Source: Tyto alba (Eukaryota; Chordata; Aves; Strigiformes; Tytonidae). From it: DNA of 64,000 bases. Below, one piece after another: positions 1-13,130 of this stretch (positions within the stretch are counted from its first letter, which is position 1; the number at the start of each line of letters is the position of its first letter). Location of the stretch: NCBI RefSeq assembly GCF_018691265.1, contig NW_024881321.1, positions 14,201,387-14,265,386 of the forward strand, read 5' to 3'. The notes beneath the pieces are model-generated. The model made no database searches, was not told the DNA's origin, and saw only the letters and a program-made list of their open reading frames with translations. Position numbers and translations under genes: made by a program.

Positions 1-3
1 ATC

Positions 4-1043
4 TCTATTTGGTTTGTGTGAGTTGTGGGGGTTTTGGGTAGCAGGGAAGGGGGGCTACAGAGGTGACTCTCTGTGAGATGCTTCTTAAAGATCCCCCAGC
101 TCCAAGTCAGACTAACCTCTGCACCAAGACTGAACCAATCAGCTGTGCCCCTGTGATAATGCATTTAAGAAGGGATGTAGGAGGAGGAGTTGGACTTGTG
201 AGGATGAGTTGTGACATCTCTGTGAACACTGAGCTCAGTGGAAGAATGGAGGAGGGAAGAGGGGAGGTGTGCTAGAGCAGAGACCTGCCCTGTGTCCTGT
301 GGTGAGATGGCAGTGTGCCCTCTCCCAACCCCCACCTTACCCCCCCAGCCACACATGGAGGTCTACAGTGGAGCAAACACTGACCTGCAGCCTGTATAGG
401 GGCCTCACATTGGATCAGGTGACTGCACCTGAAGGAGGCTTGGACCCTGTGGGAAAAAGCAGCCCTCACTGTTGTAGTTCAGCACTGGGAGGATTGCAAC
501 ATGAGGGGATGTCCCACTCCAGAGCAACATGGGAAGGGCTACAGACTGTGGGAGGGATTCAAGTCAGAGAAAGATTGTGGAGGACTGTTTCTTGAGAGAT
601 GGGGACTGTACTGGAGCAGAGGGAGAACACCAGAAGTTCTCCCCCTGAGATGGAAGAAGCAGCAGCGCTGACTGCACCCCCCATTCCCTATTCCTTGCAC
701 CACTCATGGGGGGAGGAGGTAGAGAAATCAGCAGCAGAGCTGAGCCCGGGAAGAAGGGGAGAGTAAGGGGAAGGTGTTTTCAAGATGTGGTAATGCTTCT
801 CACTGTCCTACTTTGTCTGCTATGCGTTGTTGTTCTTAGTGTCTGAATTAAATTTATGTTCTTTTTTTCTTCCCTTAAGTAGTGTGTCTTTTGCCTGCAA
901 TCATATGGGTGAGTCGTGCCTCCCTGTCATTATCTCAATTCCTGAGTCTTTTGCTTTATTTTCTTCTTCCCAGCTCTGGGGGGTAAAAGGAGGAGTGACA
1001 AGCTGTGTGGTGCACAGTTGCCCTCTGAGCTCAGACTATAATG
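4..1043 (+). mobile_element. Long avian ERV LTR, probably solo (group 1, copy A)
   Basis: The block aligns along its whole length with the minus-strand LTR at 58572-59519 and with those at 31028-31736 and 35404-36477. It starts with a degraded version of the TGTGTTGGATTTGTGTG terminus seen in the 58.6-kb copy, and its 3' end near 1043 corresponds to that copy's other terminus. Promoter-like signals occur in LTR order: a CCAAT box at 135-139, a TATA-like CATTTAA at 162-168 followed by AAGAAGGGA, a long GC-rich transcribed part, and an AATTAAA polyadenylation-like signal near 846-852. No retroviral coding sequence follows, so it is probably a solo LTR. Only three bases precede it, so the target duplication cannot be tested. 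Several open frames of 60-110 codons inside it are fortuitous. The exact 3' boundary is uncertain by a few bases. Confidence 0.8.
135..168 (+). promoter_or_regulatory. LTR promoter signals: CCAAT box and TATA-like box (copy A)
   Basis: CCAAT at 135-139 lies in the context ACCAATCAGCTG, and a TATA-like CATTTAA at 162-168 is followed by AAGAAGGGA. The same pair at the same spacing recurs in the other long LTRs. There the TATA-like box is intact as TATTTAA on the minus strand, for example at 36314-36320 and 59351-59357. This places the U3/R boundary about 30 bp downstream. Present activity is unknown. Confidence 0.5.
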
Positions 1044-4000
1044 AGTTCTTTCTGAAAAGAAGGAGACATATTCACTTTGATCAGAATTCCATGAAAGAAT
1101 TTACATCTGTTAAAAACAGTTAGATAACTGGGTTATAGCTGAAATCCTGATACTTGAGATACAGAACTCATGGCATCTTATATGATGACTCTGGGCCAGG
1201 TTAGCCATGGAACCACACTTTTGAGATGGATAGAAAGTACTCGTGTTTGTGTATCTGCATTTGCAGCTTTGGTAATCATTCATACTACTGTCAGCTTCCC
1301 AGTGAAACATATTTTTCTCTTTTCAGATACCATTGATCAGTGCATATGTATCTGAATCAGAGCAGATGTTATTGATAATAATAAATGTAGTTTAAGAAGA
1401 ACAGGAAGAAACTGAATATTCATTTTTCTATCAAGACCTAATTAGAAATCCCTTTCTTTTTTCCCTTCATGTCTTCACTGGTGTGACCTGAAACAAACAC
1501 AATATTTTAACCGGTGACATACTTTTGTTTTATATAATATTACAAGAATTGATGTATTACTTTTCACCACCTTCTTGTATGCATCCTGTTTCAGTTAAGC
1601 ATTTTGTTTGCTTTATGACCTTCACTGCAAAAGTTTTTATTGATATATCAGTAGTGGTGCCTTGTTTTTTCTCATTTGTGCTGTGGTTCCTTTAGAGCTC
1701 AGACATACACAAGTAGGTCATATTATTTCCTCCAATGTGCACCACTTTGCCTTCAGTGAAAATTATCTCATCCAGAAATATACTGCCGATTCACCAAAGT
1801 CCTTTTGAAGTTCTTCGTAATATCCTTGAGAACTGATTAACCCAAATATGCTTAGCTGTTGTTGCTGTTAATTAAACCACCTCATTCTTCACCTTTGCCA
1901 AGTTACTAGGAAGGATATTCAACAATGCAAACATCGTACACGATAAATTTGCACTTATCATTTTTAGTTACTTAAAAAAAAATTATTTATATTCACTTAG
2001 CTTACCCTCTTATGCAAGACAAGGGACACCTGCTCTGAATATGTTTCAATTATATCAGAATTTAATATTTTTTTTTTCTCTCACTTCATACAGCTGAGAA
2101 ATATAATATATTGTAGCCTTGGCAGAAATAAATAGAGACATGAACAGGAGGATAGCTGATGTATGATGGAATTTAAAAAAAATAACTGTAGAGAAGATCA
2201 TAAGTCCATCCTGACAAGAGTGAACAGAAGGAACAGAAATCTTTAAAAGTGTCATGACAACAGCAAATAAAAAATAAAATAAAATAAAATAAAAAGAAAA
2301 GGAAACATCATCTGGATAAAGAGGGATGATACAAGGGTTAGCTGCATTTTAACATCGGGAATAATAATTGATTCCTGTGAAGTAACAAGTTAATTGATTG
2401 AAGACCAGCTCTCATTATTGCTACAGTGGTCTTTATTTCTAAACTACCCTTTATTATATCTCATATTTTTGCTTATCAAAAGTAAAATTAAAAAAAAAAA
2501 ATTCTCAGTAGTGAAAACCATTCATCTTATTTCTCAGCAAGCACACATCAGTACTGAAAAAGATAATGGATGGGCAATATTTTGACCATTAATATGAAAA
2601 GTACAGAAATTCTTGGTCAATTATTTAGCCTTATAGCTAGATGTGGAATAATCTTTACTAGTAATGGACAAAGTACAGTATTGGCACAAAAGTTATAGAC
2701 ATAAAAATAACTCTAAATCTTATTTCTTGACAGTTCTGCTGCATACCGTCCACTGCAAAGTCACTCATTCTTTGTTCTATGCAGTCTTTAAAAATTTCAT
2801 CCCAAATATTGCTTTTCTGTAGACGACTTCTTACATCACGAAAAGATGATGAAGTTTTTCTTAGCACTGTAGTGAACATGCAGAATCTTAACAAAAAGTG
2901 TTTTGGATGAATATTAAAGAGAAAAACAATATTAGAAATATCATTTTTTGTAATACACCAGTAAATGTGTCATCTAAGTATAATAGTAATATTGTACAGG
3001 GTTTAGGTCTGATGTCATATGATCCTTGACTGAAGAGAAATTTTTAATGAAATTTTTGTGTATTTAAAATAACTCATATGTGCACGTGAATTATTTTAAT
3101 TTTTATGTATACATAAACAAAAACCTGAATGGCCATAAACTCGAACTTAGTTTCTTGTAGGCTTCCGTGTGTAACTGTAGGGTTAACTACTCTTTAAAAT
3201 AAACTAAGAAGATTGTAAGTCACCTTCCAGATTATTTTTGACTTTTGGCACATCCGTGCTGTTGTATTCCTCTTTCCATTACCTTTTTCTGACAAATTGT
3301 AGGTCATATTCAACAATCTTTTGACCTATAACTTATAGCAGTGTCCATTGGGTGTTAGTAAGAATAATTAGCCTTTTGAAATATGAATAGAGAGATGTCC
3401 AATAAAAATAGGTTCAAAATTCACAGCAGAAGAGACATACTCTGCAGATAAAAACATAAATAAAAGAGTACGTACAAATGCTTTTCTTAAGTTGTTTGCG
3501 GATTTTTTTGTTTTGTTTTTTGTGGGATTCACTTGACTCTGGATAGTACAAATTACTTTCTGAGAAGTGTTTAGAACATCAGGATTATAAATGGGGATCA
3601 GTGTGATTTGGTCAGATGCAGATGTCTAAATTGTAGATGTCCACATTAGGACATATGTATCACACATTTTTATTCTTCAGTTTGATTAACTCACCATGTC
3701 TTTTGACCTCATCTTACAAATTCATGTGTTCAGCTCTCTTTTCACACTCACCTCTGCTTGATCATCATTATTCCACTTAATCCTGATTTAATACCTATTT
3801 AAAGTCATGCAAAAGATTGAGGATGATTTTAGCAAGCTTTGGGGTTAGATGGTTAAACATAAAAAGTTCACTTTCTGACAGAGAAGGCCACAATATACCT
3901 ACCTAAATTTCTCCTCATCTAAGCTCACTGGAAAATTCACATCAAAATTTTGTTTTGCTTGAACATTCTGGCTTGTCAACCTGCAAAGTTTTCACCCGGA

Positions 4001-4257
4001 AGTAATTTGGTTTGATGAGCTTTTCTGTATCTGAGATAAATTTCCATAGGAATCCATAGATTTCTTATTATTCGTATAGATTTATTATAAGAATAGTTTT
4101 CATTCCTTAGGGCTAGCATGTCAATGTTTATGCTGTTTGCAGTTCTGGAGCAGATTTACCTGCAGGTTTTCCCTTAAAATGGGTATTCAAAATTCTCATG
4201 TTACACTGAACCAGGGTAGACCACCCAGAACTCCTAGTACACATGACATTTCTGACA
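1044..4257. other. Unannotated AT-rich interval
   Basis: No exon, RNA gene or transposable element was recognised. It holds a short (TAAAA)n run at 2264-2296 and several A or T runs. A 78-codon minus-strand frame at 2658-2894 has a fairly mixed composition (it includes the stretch WDEIFKDCIEQRMSDF), but I cannot assign it to a family and it has no supporting gene structure. Confidence 0.5.
2264..2296. repeat. (TAAAA)n simple repeat
   Basis: About six consecutive TAAAA-type pentamers run through this stretch. No element body resembling CR1 or a SINE is attached. Confidence 0.8.
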
Positions 4258-4261
4258 CTAA

Positions 4262-4467
4262 CATGTGATCACAAGATGTAATTCCTGCCTTATTGAAAAC
4301 TTATTTAGAAAATGAGTACCATTATCTGGCTCAATTCTATCTGGGGTGCCATGCTGCCAAAGGACTTGATTTTCAAGGCCCAGAATAGTGTTCCAAGCAG
4401 TGGCATGGGGCACAGCATATGTTTCCAGCCATCCAGTAGTTGCAGAGCAGTTTTCAAACTTAAGCAT
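4262..4467 (-). pseudogene. Endogenous retrovirus pol fragment (integrase core)
   Basis: The minus-strand frame contains TGWLETYAVPHAT, then HGTPDRIEPDNGTHF. This is the integrase catalytic core pattern, and the Asp of DNGTHF (codons at 4309-4326) is the second acidic residue of the D,D-35-E triad. An integrase inserts viral DNA into the host chromosome. Only about 60 residues are recognisable. The first Asp, the region up to the catalytic Glu and the whole C-terminal domain are absent or out of frame, and similarity stops soon after DNGTHF before a stop near 4258. There is no adjoining reverse transcriptase, gag or env, and the nearest LTR (4-1043) is in the opposite orientation. The protein wording resembles integrases of bird endogenous retroviruses, perhaps ERVL-like, by recollection only. 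It is a dead remnant. Confidence 0.75.
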
Positions 4468-7400
4468 TCTGCCTTAAAATAAAGGATTTTAAGAACCAAC
4501 CCAAGATATAATATAAAATGACACCTTCAAGTGCCATTGTATTTCAAATTATATAAATATCTTAAGTATCTTTAGTGTCTCAGTAGTTGAATATATTTAG
4601 AATTTATGTAAGCTTAGAAGCCTGATCCTTTGGGAAAATAAAAACAGGCGAAATTGGTATACATGCTTCACATATGTGTTTGACTACCAATTCTGAAATC
4701 TGTTTATCTGTTGCTTGGTGAAATCCAACTGAAATAAACAGGATTTAAGCAGTTGTGCTCCCATAACAACCTACATTGCATTACCAATCCTGCAGTCTGC
4801 AGAATGATTTCACTTACATGTGAATTATGCCTGCATTTTGCACATAAGCATTGCTTTAGCTTTACTGTGATCATTTATCTATACTTGCCACTTAGCCTCC
4901 ATTAGGTTCTTCCTGGTAGTTGATAGCTTACTTTTCTTGATTAAGAAAATATTTTATTTTATTTTCTAAACATGAACTTTAAATATTCAAATCCCTGCAT
5001 GAAGAAATTATTTGGTAGAGCCACACAGTTTCAGAAAATAAGGCACTGTTAGTCAAAAAAAGGTAACTGAATCTTTTACACTATATGCATGAATTTTCTA
5101 CTTAAAGTGACCATCGGTGAAAAGTGCTAAGGACCATTCTGGTCATAAATATGAACTACTATAAAAATCAATGTATATTTACTGAACTGAAACACGTAAT
5201 TTGATTGGTTTATTGTTTGGACTACTGCTATTTAGAGAATTTATTAAGGTTCTTCATGTAAAAAGATATTTTGTTAACAAAAAAAAAAAAAAAAGTAGTA
5301 CTTAAAGGCTATTGCTATTTTTATACTTCCATTAAGAAGGAAATGAGTGGAAATGCTTTCAATTGAGATGCTAATAGGTTGAAAAAAAATAACTTAATTT
5401 TCCATGAGGAAAAGTAATTTCTGCTTATATTAAATGTCTATATGAAAGATTATATATCATTTCAAGAGGTTGTTTTTTTTTTTTTTTTTTAATTTTAAAT
5501 TTAATAAATTCTTATTTGACTCTCTTAGTAATCAATATGGCTTTCAGAGATAGTGTCAACTATCATGAATTCTTGTTACTCCTTTGCATCTTTTCAGGAA
5601 AAGTTTGCATGTATGATGTATAACATAATATTGATTGGAATTAACATTACTAAGAACAGTGAAAAATTACTTCTTGACAGATTGAAAAAGTTTACAGGCA
5701 GTAGGTAAAATGTTCAAAGATATATGGGCAATGCAATTTATGACCTAATTCAAAACAAAAGTAATTTTGGACTCTTTCCATTCATTTCAAATTGTTTCAG
5801 AATAAATGTTTATCAAAAGTTGAAGAAATCTATTTTAATTCAAAATCAAATCTCTTTTTCAAGTATAATGCAAGAAATTAAAACTGTTTACTGACATATA
5901 TAGAATACATTTGTGTTTTAAGGCAATTGAACTCTGAATATTGTTTTCATACATGACAAGATGCCAATTCCCCTCTATCAGATATATTTACTCAAATTCA
6001 GAAGCTTCATGACATTGGAATCCCTCAGGATAACCAAAATATCTTCATGGAGTTGACAGTATGACACAGAACTGAAAAAGACCATGGTCTCCTGGAAACT
6101 GTATCTGGAGGCCAGACCAGATATCTTCAATAGTAGTATTTGATATCTATGTTTAGGCAATTGAATAAATCCCTATGTCTCAGTTGTTCAAAATAATAAT
6201 TTTGGCAAGAAAAACAAAATTTAAAAAACTCCACAAAACAAAACAGAAGATTCACACTTTCCCTTTTAAGCTCTGAGAAGACAGTGTATTTACCTAAAAA
6301 AAAAAGGCTTTATCAGAGGGGCAATCTGAAAGACTGTGGGCTCCCTTTCATGCAGGCAGTTTTCTGGATTGAAGATGCATCTTGAAACATGTCCAGGCAC
6401 CTGAAGAAAAAGACATGATTTTTGAGATCAGTCATGCAAAGTAAAGAGGCTAGAGTGATCAGTGTTGAGAGACATCAGCAATAACAGTACACAGAATTAT
6501 TCTTTGAGAGATTTGTGGGGAGAGGAAGAAATTTTGGTATAAATATGTAGGAAGCTTGGATGGCTCTCATATGGTCAAATGGAATCTCTTTAAAAAATGG
6601 TTTCCTCTTAGGGAAGTAATATTTTTGAATGAAAAAAGACAAGCGATATGAGGCAATGGGTAAATTCTGAGGTTTGCAATATCCTTTTTGGCACAATTTT
6701 AATGGAAGTTCAATGAGCTGACCATCAACCCATGTTGGAAAACTACCAAAGGTTGGGAATCCAAAGGTAGTTTTCTTGCTCTGAGGAAAAGAGTGACTTC
6801 TTCAGTCCTCCTGTGGGTCATGTGTCAGGATATATTTTGCATAACCATTGCATGAAGTGGAAAAGGAAAAGTGGTTGAGTCATACAGAAGAAACAACACT
6901 GTTTACTTTATTCTCTCCCATCTGGGTTTACTGCATATGAAAGATGTGAATAGACTCATTGAGATTCGCAATTTTTATTAGTTCATGCCTTCTGAAGACC
7001 TTAATTACTGTTCAAGAACTGTATGGTTCAATTTATAACATGGAAAGTCATAAAAATTATTTTAAAAAATTTTATTAAAAAAAAAAATGTTCCATCTAAT
7101 GTTAAGTTTAGGGTAAAACTAGAGATAGAGATATCACTAAAAGGATGAAAAAATACATCTAAAGGAGTGGAAATTTAATTATTTTTCCTAGTTCAAGTAA
7201 TGTTCAACAGTTCCTGTTCAACAAAGGTCTGGAAGCCACAAGTCTTATCAATTACACTTTCATGCCTTTTCAAGCAGAACTCCCCTGTGTTTACCTTTGT
7301 AGATTGGTGAACTCAGTAATGATTCAAATTTCCAATGGAGAAACACAGAAGTATATGGTGGAATGCTGAATATATACATTTTGCATCTTATGTAGGGTAG

Positions 7401-10400
7401 CACCATGAAAGTTATTTTATTCCTCTGATTTCATATTTCCATTTACCCAGCCCACTAAACATCAGTGACATTTCTTTACCTAATTCGGATACTTAGGATG
7501 CTTAATTTAATGTTTTTACAGTCTTTTGACTATATATTACTAGTGGAAGTACCCTTCATTAGCAGAAGACTCAGACTGAAGTCTTTCTACATTCCCATGA
7601 AAATCACTAATAAAAATGTGCTTCATGTTTAACAAGTTAACTAAGGCTTCAAATAATAGCATTTGACTCACATCACAGTGAAAAAAAATTAGCCAACAAT
7701 AAGACTGAATGTTTGAGTAATTTTTTGAGATGTTTGCTACCACCTTTAGCTGGATTAAAATTCCCCCCCTAAATATCTACACTTATATGGCTGTGCTGAT
7801 AATTGGAATTCCACAAATTTTATTAACCTACTGAATAACTGTATTGATTTCACTCAGGGACATCTGTGCCTACATTTTAGCATCACTTCCAGGTGTTACT
7901 CGTAAGCCTGCACGGCTCTCCGTCTTTCACATCACGATTATACCTACATCTAGCTTTGATAGGTGTGCAAAATAAGGCCCATAGATACAAGACCCAACAA
8001 CGTATGACCTGGCTACATTTTCTTTGTGATAGAAATAAACTTCCTGCTGTTGGGGCCTTGGACTACGGCTACTTGGAGTGAGGGACCTGTGGTCTTCACA
8101 ATATGCTAAATTAGACTTCTGATCTGTATATCTTGTGTTTCACTTGTGTATCTTATAGACACATCATATTGTCAGCGTAAACAAAATTATAAACAACAAG
8201 GTGAAAATTGGACAAGTCATGCTTCTTTCTTTGCGGTTATTTTCAGATTCTAATAACTGAAAGCAGATTTCTAAAATCTCAGCCAACTTGAGGTGGCTGT
8301 AGGTAATATTATCATGAATATAATAATTATACAGCACCTGACATATTTCATAGAAAAGCAACTGAGAAGACATGGCAACTATTAAATATGAAAATATTAT
8401 TCTTGATGTGGACTTCATACAGTATTTTGGATATGTATCGATGCTGCCCTGCAAAGGCCAAAAGAAGTTTTGCCAGTGTCTTAAAAGGGTCAGGATTTCA
8501 CTGCTACAACAAGTTTTTGTATTGGACTTTCTCTCAATTACAGAATACAGTGAGCTTCGGACTTAAGAAGCTCCTAATTGATTGTATAATGAGTTTCTCT
8601 TTAGTGTCTGATTTTTAAATAATGAGCATCTAATAAGTTTGTTAACTATAAAAAGTAAATTAAACAAAATTAATTCTAAAATAATTACATTTGTAACAAT
8701 GAACTTGAAACACATTTACAGAGCATAAACATCTGAGACAAGAATTATATACTCGGCTATTTAGTAACTTACAGAGTCTGAAACTCAAATATAATTTTGA
8801 GTATTAGTGACATTAGATCTGTGACTCCCATTATAATACCAAACTTCCCAGGATATAACACTAGAAAACAGCAGACTTAAAAGGGAACTGCATGTTATCT
8901 CTTCTTGGATTCAATCTGAAGTGCAGGGTCAATTTCTTCATGATAATCCATAAATAATTTTCATTTATTTGAACTATTTTTGAGTGAATTTTATTTTAAG
9001 ATCTGTTTATCTGCTACCATAACACATGGATAATATTTCCGCTGTTGTTCTCCTGTGGTAACATTCATGGAAATTCGGCTGATATTATGTACTAGATTAC
9101 TATATGACACTTCTGCTATGCCATTGTGGTGCAAGAGGGGTTAAAAATGGGCCAGAGTAAGGGATGAGTGTCTCCATTAAAGGCTGTACTGTAGGCAGCT
9201 TGTTCTGATTCTACAGACCCAGCTGTTACAGTTATAACTGATTTCTGAACAGTTTTCCAGTTTTGCCTCTATGCAGGGAAGTCTTGCAGTCCATCACCCA
9301 GTTCAATGAGAGTGGCATTTTCTTCCTCAACCCATTCATAATCATTGCCTATTGAGCTCAGTAAATGGCATAGGGACTTCCAGGAGATATACATGAGAAA
9401 CAAAGTAAGATAGAAGTTGATACTTAGGTCTTTTTCTATACTAGCAAATTAAGAGGATCGGAACATGTCATCAAGCAATAGCCTGTGACTATAATAACCA
9501 TCTTGGCTACTTGTTATATGTCTTTGCATGGTTCCAGACCATATGAACAATCTCTGACTCAGGTAATGACAAAGATTGGATGGCAGCACAGGTAAGGAAC
9601 TAGTCACAGTAAACAATATGGATGTGGTAGTTTATCCACGTGGATATGAGCCACAACATGCCAGCATGGCTCAGAGTCAGTGTACTTACCCTTATTCAGT
9701 TTAATACCACAGGTCCCCATTTCTGTGTCAGTATCTTGAAATTGTTCCTTTACTTCTACCTTCTCCCTCTGCAAATCTCTCTCCATTTTCTCACACAAAT
9801 CAATGAAAGGAAGGTATTCATAACTAACCTCCTGTACCTTGGTGATACTCTAAGCTAGTTTTGGTCAAAGTATTTTATCAGACTCTTGGATTAGTGGGTG
9901 TTTAAATCCACCAGTGTAATTTGTCATAGTGTATAGAGTGTGATTATATAACAATAAATGGTTAGGAGAGAATTATTTAATTCACTACAATTATGGTGTG
10001 CTTTTGCAAGGACGACAATAATGAGAAAGCACTGATAAACAATATAGGATATGTCCTACAGGACCTTTCTGTAAGTGCACAAGCTTTTGTCATTTAGCTT
10101 GATTATCTAAGTTGTGAAGTAACATAAGCAACTATCATTACTTTTAGACCTTGATCATCAAAGAGAGCAAAGAAATTTCACGTGTGATTAAAAAACTGTT
10201 CTTTTATCTTTATTAGTAAAGCATCATTCATGTCTAGAATGAACTAAACTATCAACTGGAATATTTAACATGGTAAAAGTGTACAAGTGTTCTTTGATTA
10301 CAGTATTATAAGATGTGTATTACAAATATGTATATGATGCTATGTAATATGCTCTATTATCACAAAAAGCACTGCAATGCCTTATATATCATGTTCACAA

Positions 10401-10959
10401 ATCAATGTCATATAGTTTGATGCAATACCACCTATGTTTATGGATAATATGCAGATCATACATTGAACTCATCATTCCTATAGAGGGTTTTAAAGAGTTC
10501 TATCAAAAAAGGTAAGTACACACTTATTTATTTTGAATATTTGAAAACCAATGTTCAGACAGTTGAGGTGATTTAATAAAGTTCAAATATTGAGTCAGGA
10601 GCCAACCTCAGAAGAGGAATAAATATTATAAACCGTGTCAGACTTGCCTGGTATATAGTGTTGCAATTGCATTTATTTCATTAAGTTTATAATAACAGAC
10701 AACACTTGAGTTTAACACATTCCCCCCAAATTCTGATATTATACCATTCTTGTCTCTCTAATCTCATAATTAAGTCAAATCATTGATCTTGTTGTACAAA
10801 GCTTTGAAGTTTGTAGTTGTATTTATGAATGTAGTCCATGGATATTACCAAGAAAGCAGTGCCTTATAGATATCCACTGCTGGAATATTTTTATTAGAAA
10901 TGGAAGGATATATCTTGACCAGATACTCTGTATTATAGCTATAAAAATTAACCTGTAGT
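4468..10959. other. Unannotated AT-rich interval
   Basis: I see no exon, LTR, CR1 or RNA gene across 6.5 kb. Homopolymer runs occur near 5280-5294 (A) and 5473-5490 (T). Open frames here, such as 8164-8454 minus (96 codons) and 9640-9858 plus, have AT-driven composition and no recognisable motif. Very old diverged repeats could be hidden here. Confidence 0.5.
10955..10959. repeat. Target-site duplication GTAGT, left copy
   Basis: It abuts the terminal TGTCACATCC of the LTR at 10960 and is identical to bases 11850-11854. Confidence 0.8.
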
Positions 10960-11849
10960 TGTCACATCCCAATTTTTCAAGATGGTGACTCAGATTCTCT
11001 GATTCCCATGTCAGGATTAAGGTGAAATGACACCAGAGATTCTTCAACTCAGAAACATAGATTTTATTTGTTCACAACAGGTATTGGCATGAAACTTTAT
11101 CAGTAAGCCTTGTTAGCTCTGCAACAAGCAGTAAAACCCACAAGTTACACTGACAAACCACAAAGTAAAAAGTAAACACACTCCGACAAGCCTTAAACAT
11201 TCCCGGACAAGCCTTGCCATACATGCAGGAATATAGGGAAGAAGAATGGAAAAGAGAGACAAAGAGGAAAAGAGGGTGAGAGAGGAAGGCAGAGAGACAA
11301 AAAGGAAAGATTTCACCAGTCCTGATTCCAGTGTAGTCCAGCCAGCCTAAAGGTCCAGTTCTGGAAAGGCACCACCACTCAGGGCTTCAATTTATTCATG
11401 GACTCTTATAATCCCTTGTCCCTGCCCTGAGCAGGTACTCAGACTCATTAGGCTCATTAAGCAGTCCATACTTCTAGAGCTCTCTTGGCTTTGGTGCATG
11501 CGCAGTTTGTACCTTCAGAGTCTTCTGGAAATGGGTCAGTGGGTTTGGGGGTCGTTGGGGAGTTACTCCCTCCTCCTTGCAGGTATGACAGGTGAAGATA
11601 GAAGAAAGGTGTTTGACATTTCTTCTCAGCACTTGTGTCATGGAAATGGCGTCTGTATTGTTTCTTTATGAAGTCACTCAAGATAGTGGAATCCAGCCTC
11701 AGAAAAATGTGGTCCCACCTCTTTCGGACCCTCTCTTCTTACCGCGTTTTCCCATCATAGACCCAGTGTTTCCATGGAGACCATTTCCTTTACCAAAGTT
11801 CTTCATTGGATGTTTGAGACATTAACTGTGTTTACGTTAGACCGTCAGA
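10960..11849 (-). mobile_element. Solo LTR, medium group, with exact 5-bp target duplication
   Basis: The 890-bp block is flanked by GTAGT on both sides (10955-10959 and 11850-11854), an exact 5-bp duplication. Read on the minus strand it starts TCTGACGGTC and ends GGGATGTGACA. It matches the plus-strand LTR beginning at 46727, including a shared stretch around CCCACTGACC and CAAACTGC (about 11520-11500 here, 47030-47075 there). A promoter-like TATAAG lies on the minus strand at 11405-11410. A long pyrimidine-rich tract follows it, then an AATAAA polyadenylation signal (minus strand, 11063-11068) about 100 bp before the 3' end. The body is more GC-rich than its surroundings, and GCATGCGCAG occurs in U3. 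There is no internal retroviral sequence, so it is a recombination-derived solo LTR. The frames of 67-77 codons inside it are not real genes. Confidence 0.85.
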
Positions 11850-11854
11850 GTAGT
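11850..11854. repeat. Target-site duplication GTAGT, right copy
   Basis: It abuts the other LTR terminus at 11849. Five-base duplications are usual for avian ERVs with this end structure. Confidence 0.8.
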
Positions 11855-12224
11855 TCATTATTTATAAATTTTAAAAGTTTGTTTTCCTACTAAAATAAAC
11901 AACTTAAATATTAAATATCAAGCTGTATTAATTCAATGGGTTCTTTCTCATGCCAACCTATACTTGCTGCTTATTACCCAATCTCATTCCTAAAAAAAGA
12001 ATACTATGTTATTTTCCACTGTTTGCATTTATAAAACTCCCCAATATATAAATATTAAATTCTTGTTGTTTTTTTTAGAACAGAGGTACACGTTTCCAGT
12101 TACTGAATGTTAAATAATTTTATATTCAATTATTGAATATCTGGAGACTAGAAAAAAAATTAAAAACTTATTGATACTCAAATAATAATGATTCTTCTGA
12201 TAATAATACAGGGTTACATGCAGT
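11850..12224. other. Unannotated spacer between solo LTR and CR1
   Basis: Apart from the target duplication at its left edge, this is AT-rich sequence with no recognised gene or element. Confidence 0.5.
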
Positions 12225-13130
12225 TGAGTTTTTAATATCTCCAATGATGGAGACTCTACAGCAACTCTGGGCAACATATTCCAGTGTTTAATCAGTTACA
12301 AAACAAAAAAATATTCTTATGTTTAATTGAACTTCCTGTTTTTCATTTTGTGCCCATTACATCTGTCCTGTCACTGGTTACCACTGAAGAGTCTGGACTG
12401 ATCTTTAATTCCAATCATCAGGGACCTACAAAGCTTAGTAGGATCCCCATGAGATTTCTCTTCTCTGAGCTGAACAGTTCCATCTCCCACAGCCTTTCAT
12501 CATATGAAAAATGTTCCAGTCAATTAAACATCTTATGTCCCTTTGCTGTACTTGCTCCAGTATGTATGTTTTTCTCTTGTACTGGAGAGCCCAGAACTGG
12601 ACACAGCGTTCCATATGTGTCATGCCAGGGCTGAGCATAGCAGAAGGATTGTCTTCCTTGACTACTTGGCAGTGTTCTTCTTAATGTAGTCCAAGAGGAT
12701 GTTGGTCTTTGTGGTGAGGGCACATTGCTGGCTTATGTTTAACTTAGCCACCGGGACTACCAGGGCCCTTTTCTATAAAGCTGCTTTCCAGCCATTTGGC
12801 CCCCAGCCTATACTATTCCTACCCAGGTACAGGAATTTAACAAGGTGTTTAACAAAAATGCTAAAAAGTATTGGCCCCCAGCCTCTGAGTTACACCACTA
12901 ATGACTGGACTGCAACTGGACTTTTTGCTACCAATCACAAACCTTTGAGGTTAGTAGTTCAGCCAGTTTTTAATCCATTTCACTGTCCACTTATCTAGCC
13001 CACATTTCAGCAGTTTATCAGTGAGGATAGTATGGGAGACAGCTTCAAAAACTTCCCTGAAATCTAAATAAACAACATCCACTACACTTCCCTCATCCAC
13101 TAAACCAGTCATCTCATCATCTCATCACCA
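12225..13130 (-). mobile_element. CR1 LINE fragment, 5' and 3' truncated, internally deleted
   Basis: Reverse-complement CR1 wording is clear throughout, for example GGAGACTCTACA near 12249, CCAGAACTGGACACAG near 12590, GCACATTGCTGGCTTATG near 12720 and TATGGGAGACAG near 13031. The minus strand therefore runs from the reverse-transcriptase end of ORF2 (about 13130) toward the 3' UTR (12225). Near 12838 the text jumps from the GTACAGGAATTT segment to the AACAAGGTGTTTAACA segment. These lie well apart in intact CR1, so an internal deletion of roughly 150-200 bp is inferred from recall of the family. The terminal 8-bp repeats and the last part of the 3' UTR are missing at the left end. Coding frames are broken. 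The right limit is uncertain because similarity fades after about 13125. Confidence 0.85.

Noticed and set aside
2658..2894. A 78-codon minus-strand frame as a gene or processed pseudogene.
   Set aside because: The composition is fairly normal, but I recognise no family, and there is no neighbouring frame, splice pattern or poly(A) tail to support it.
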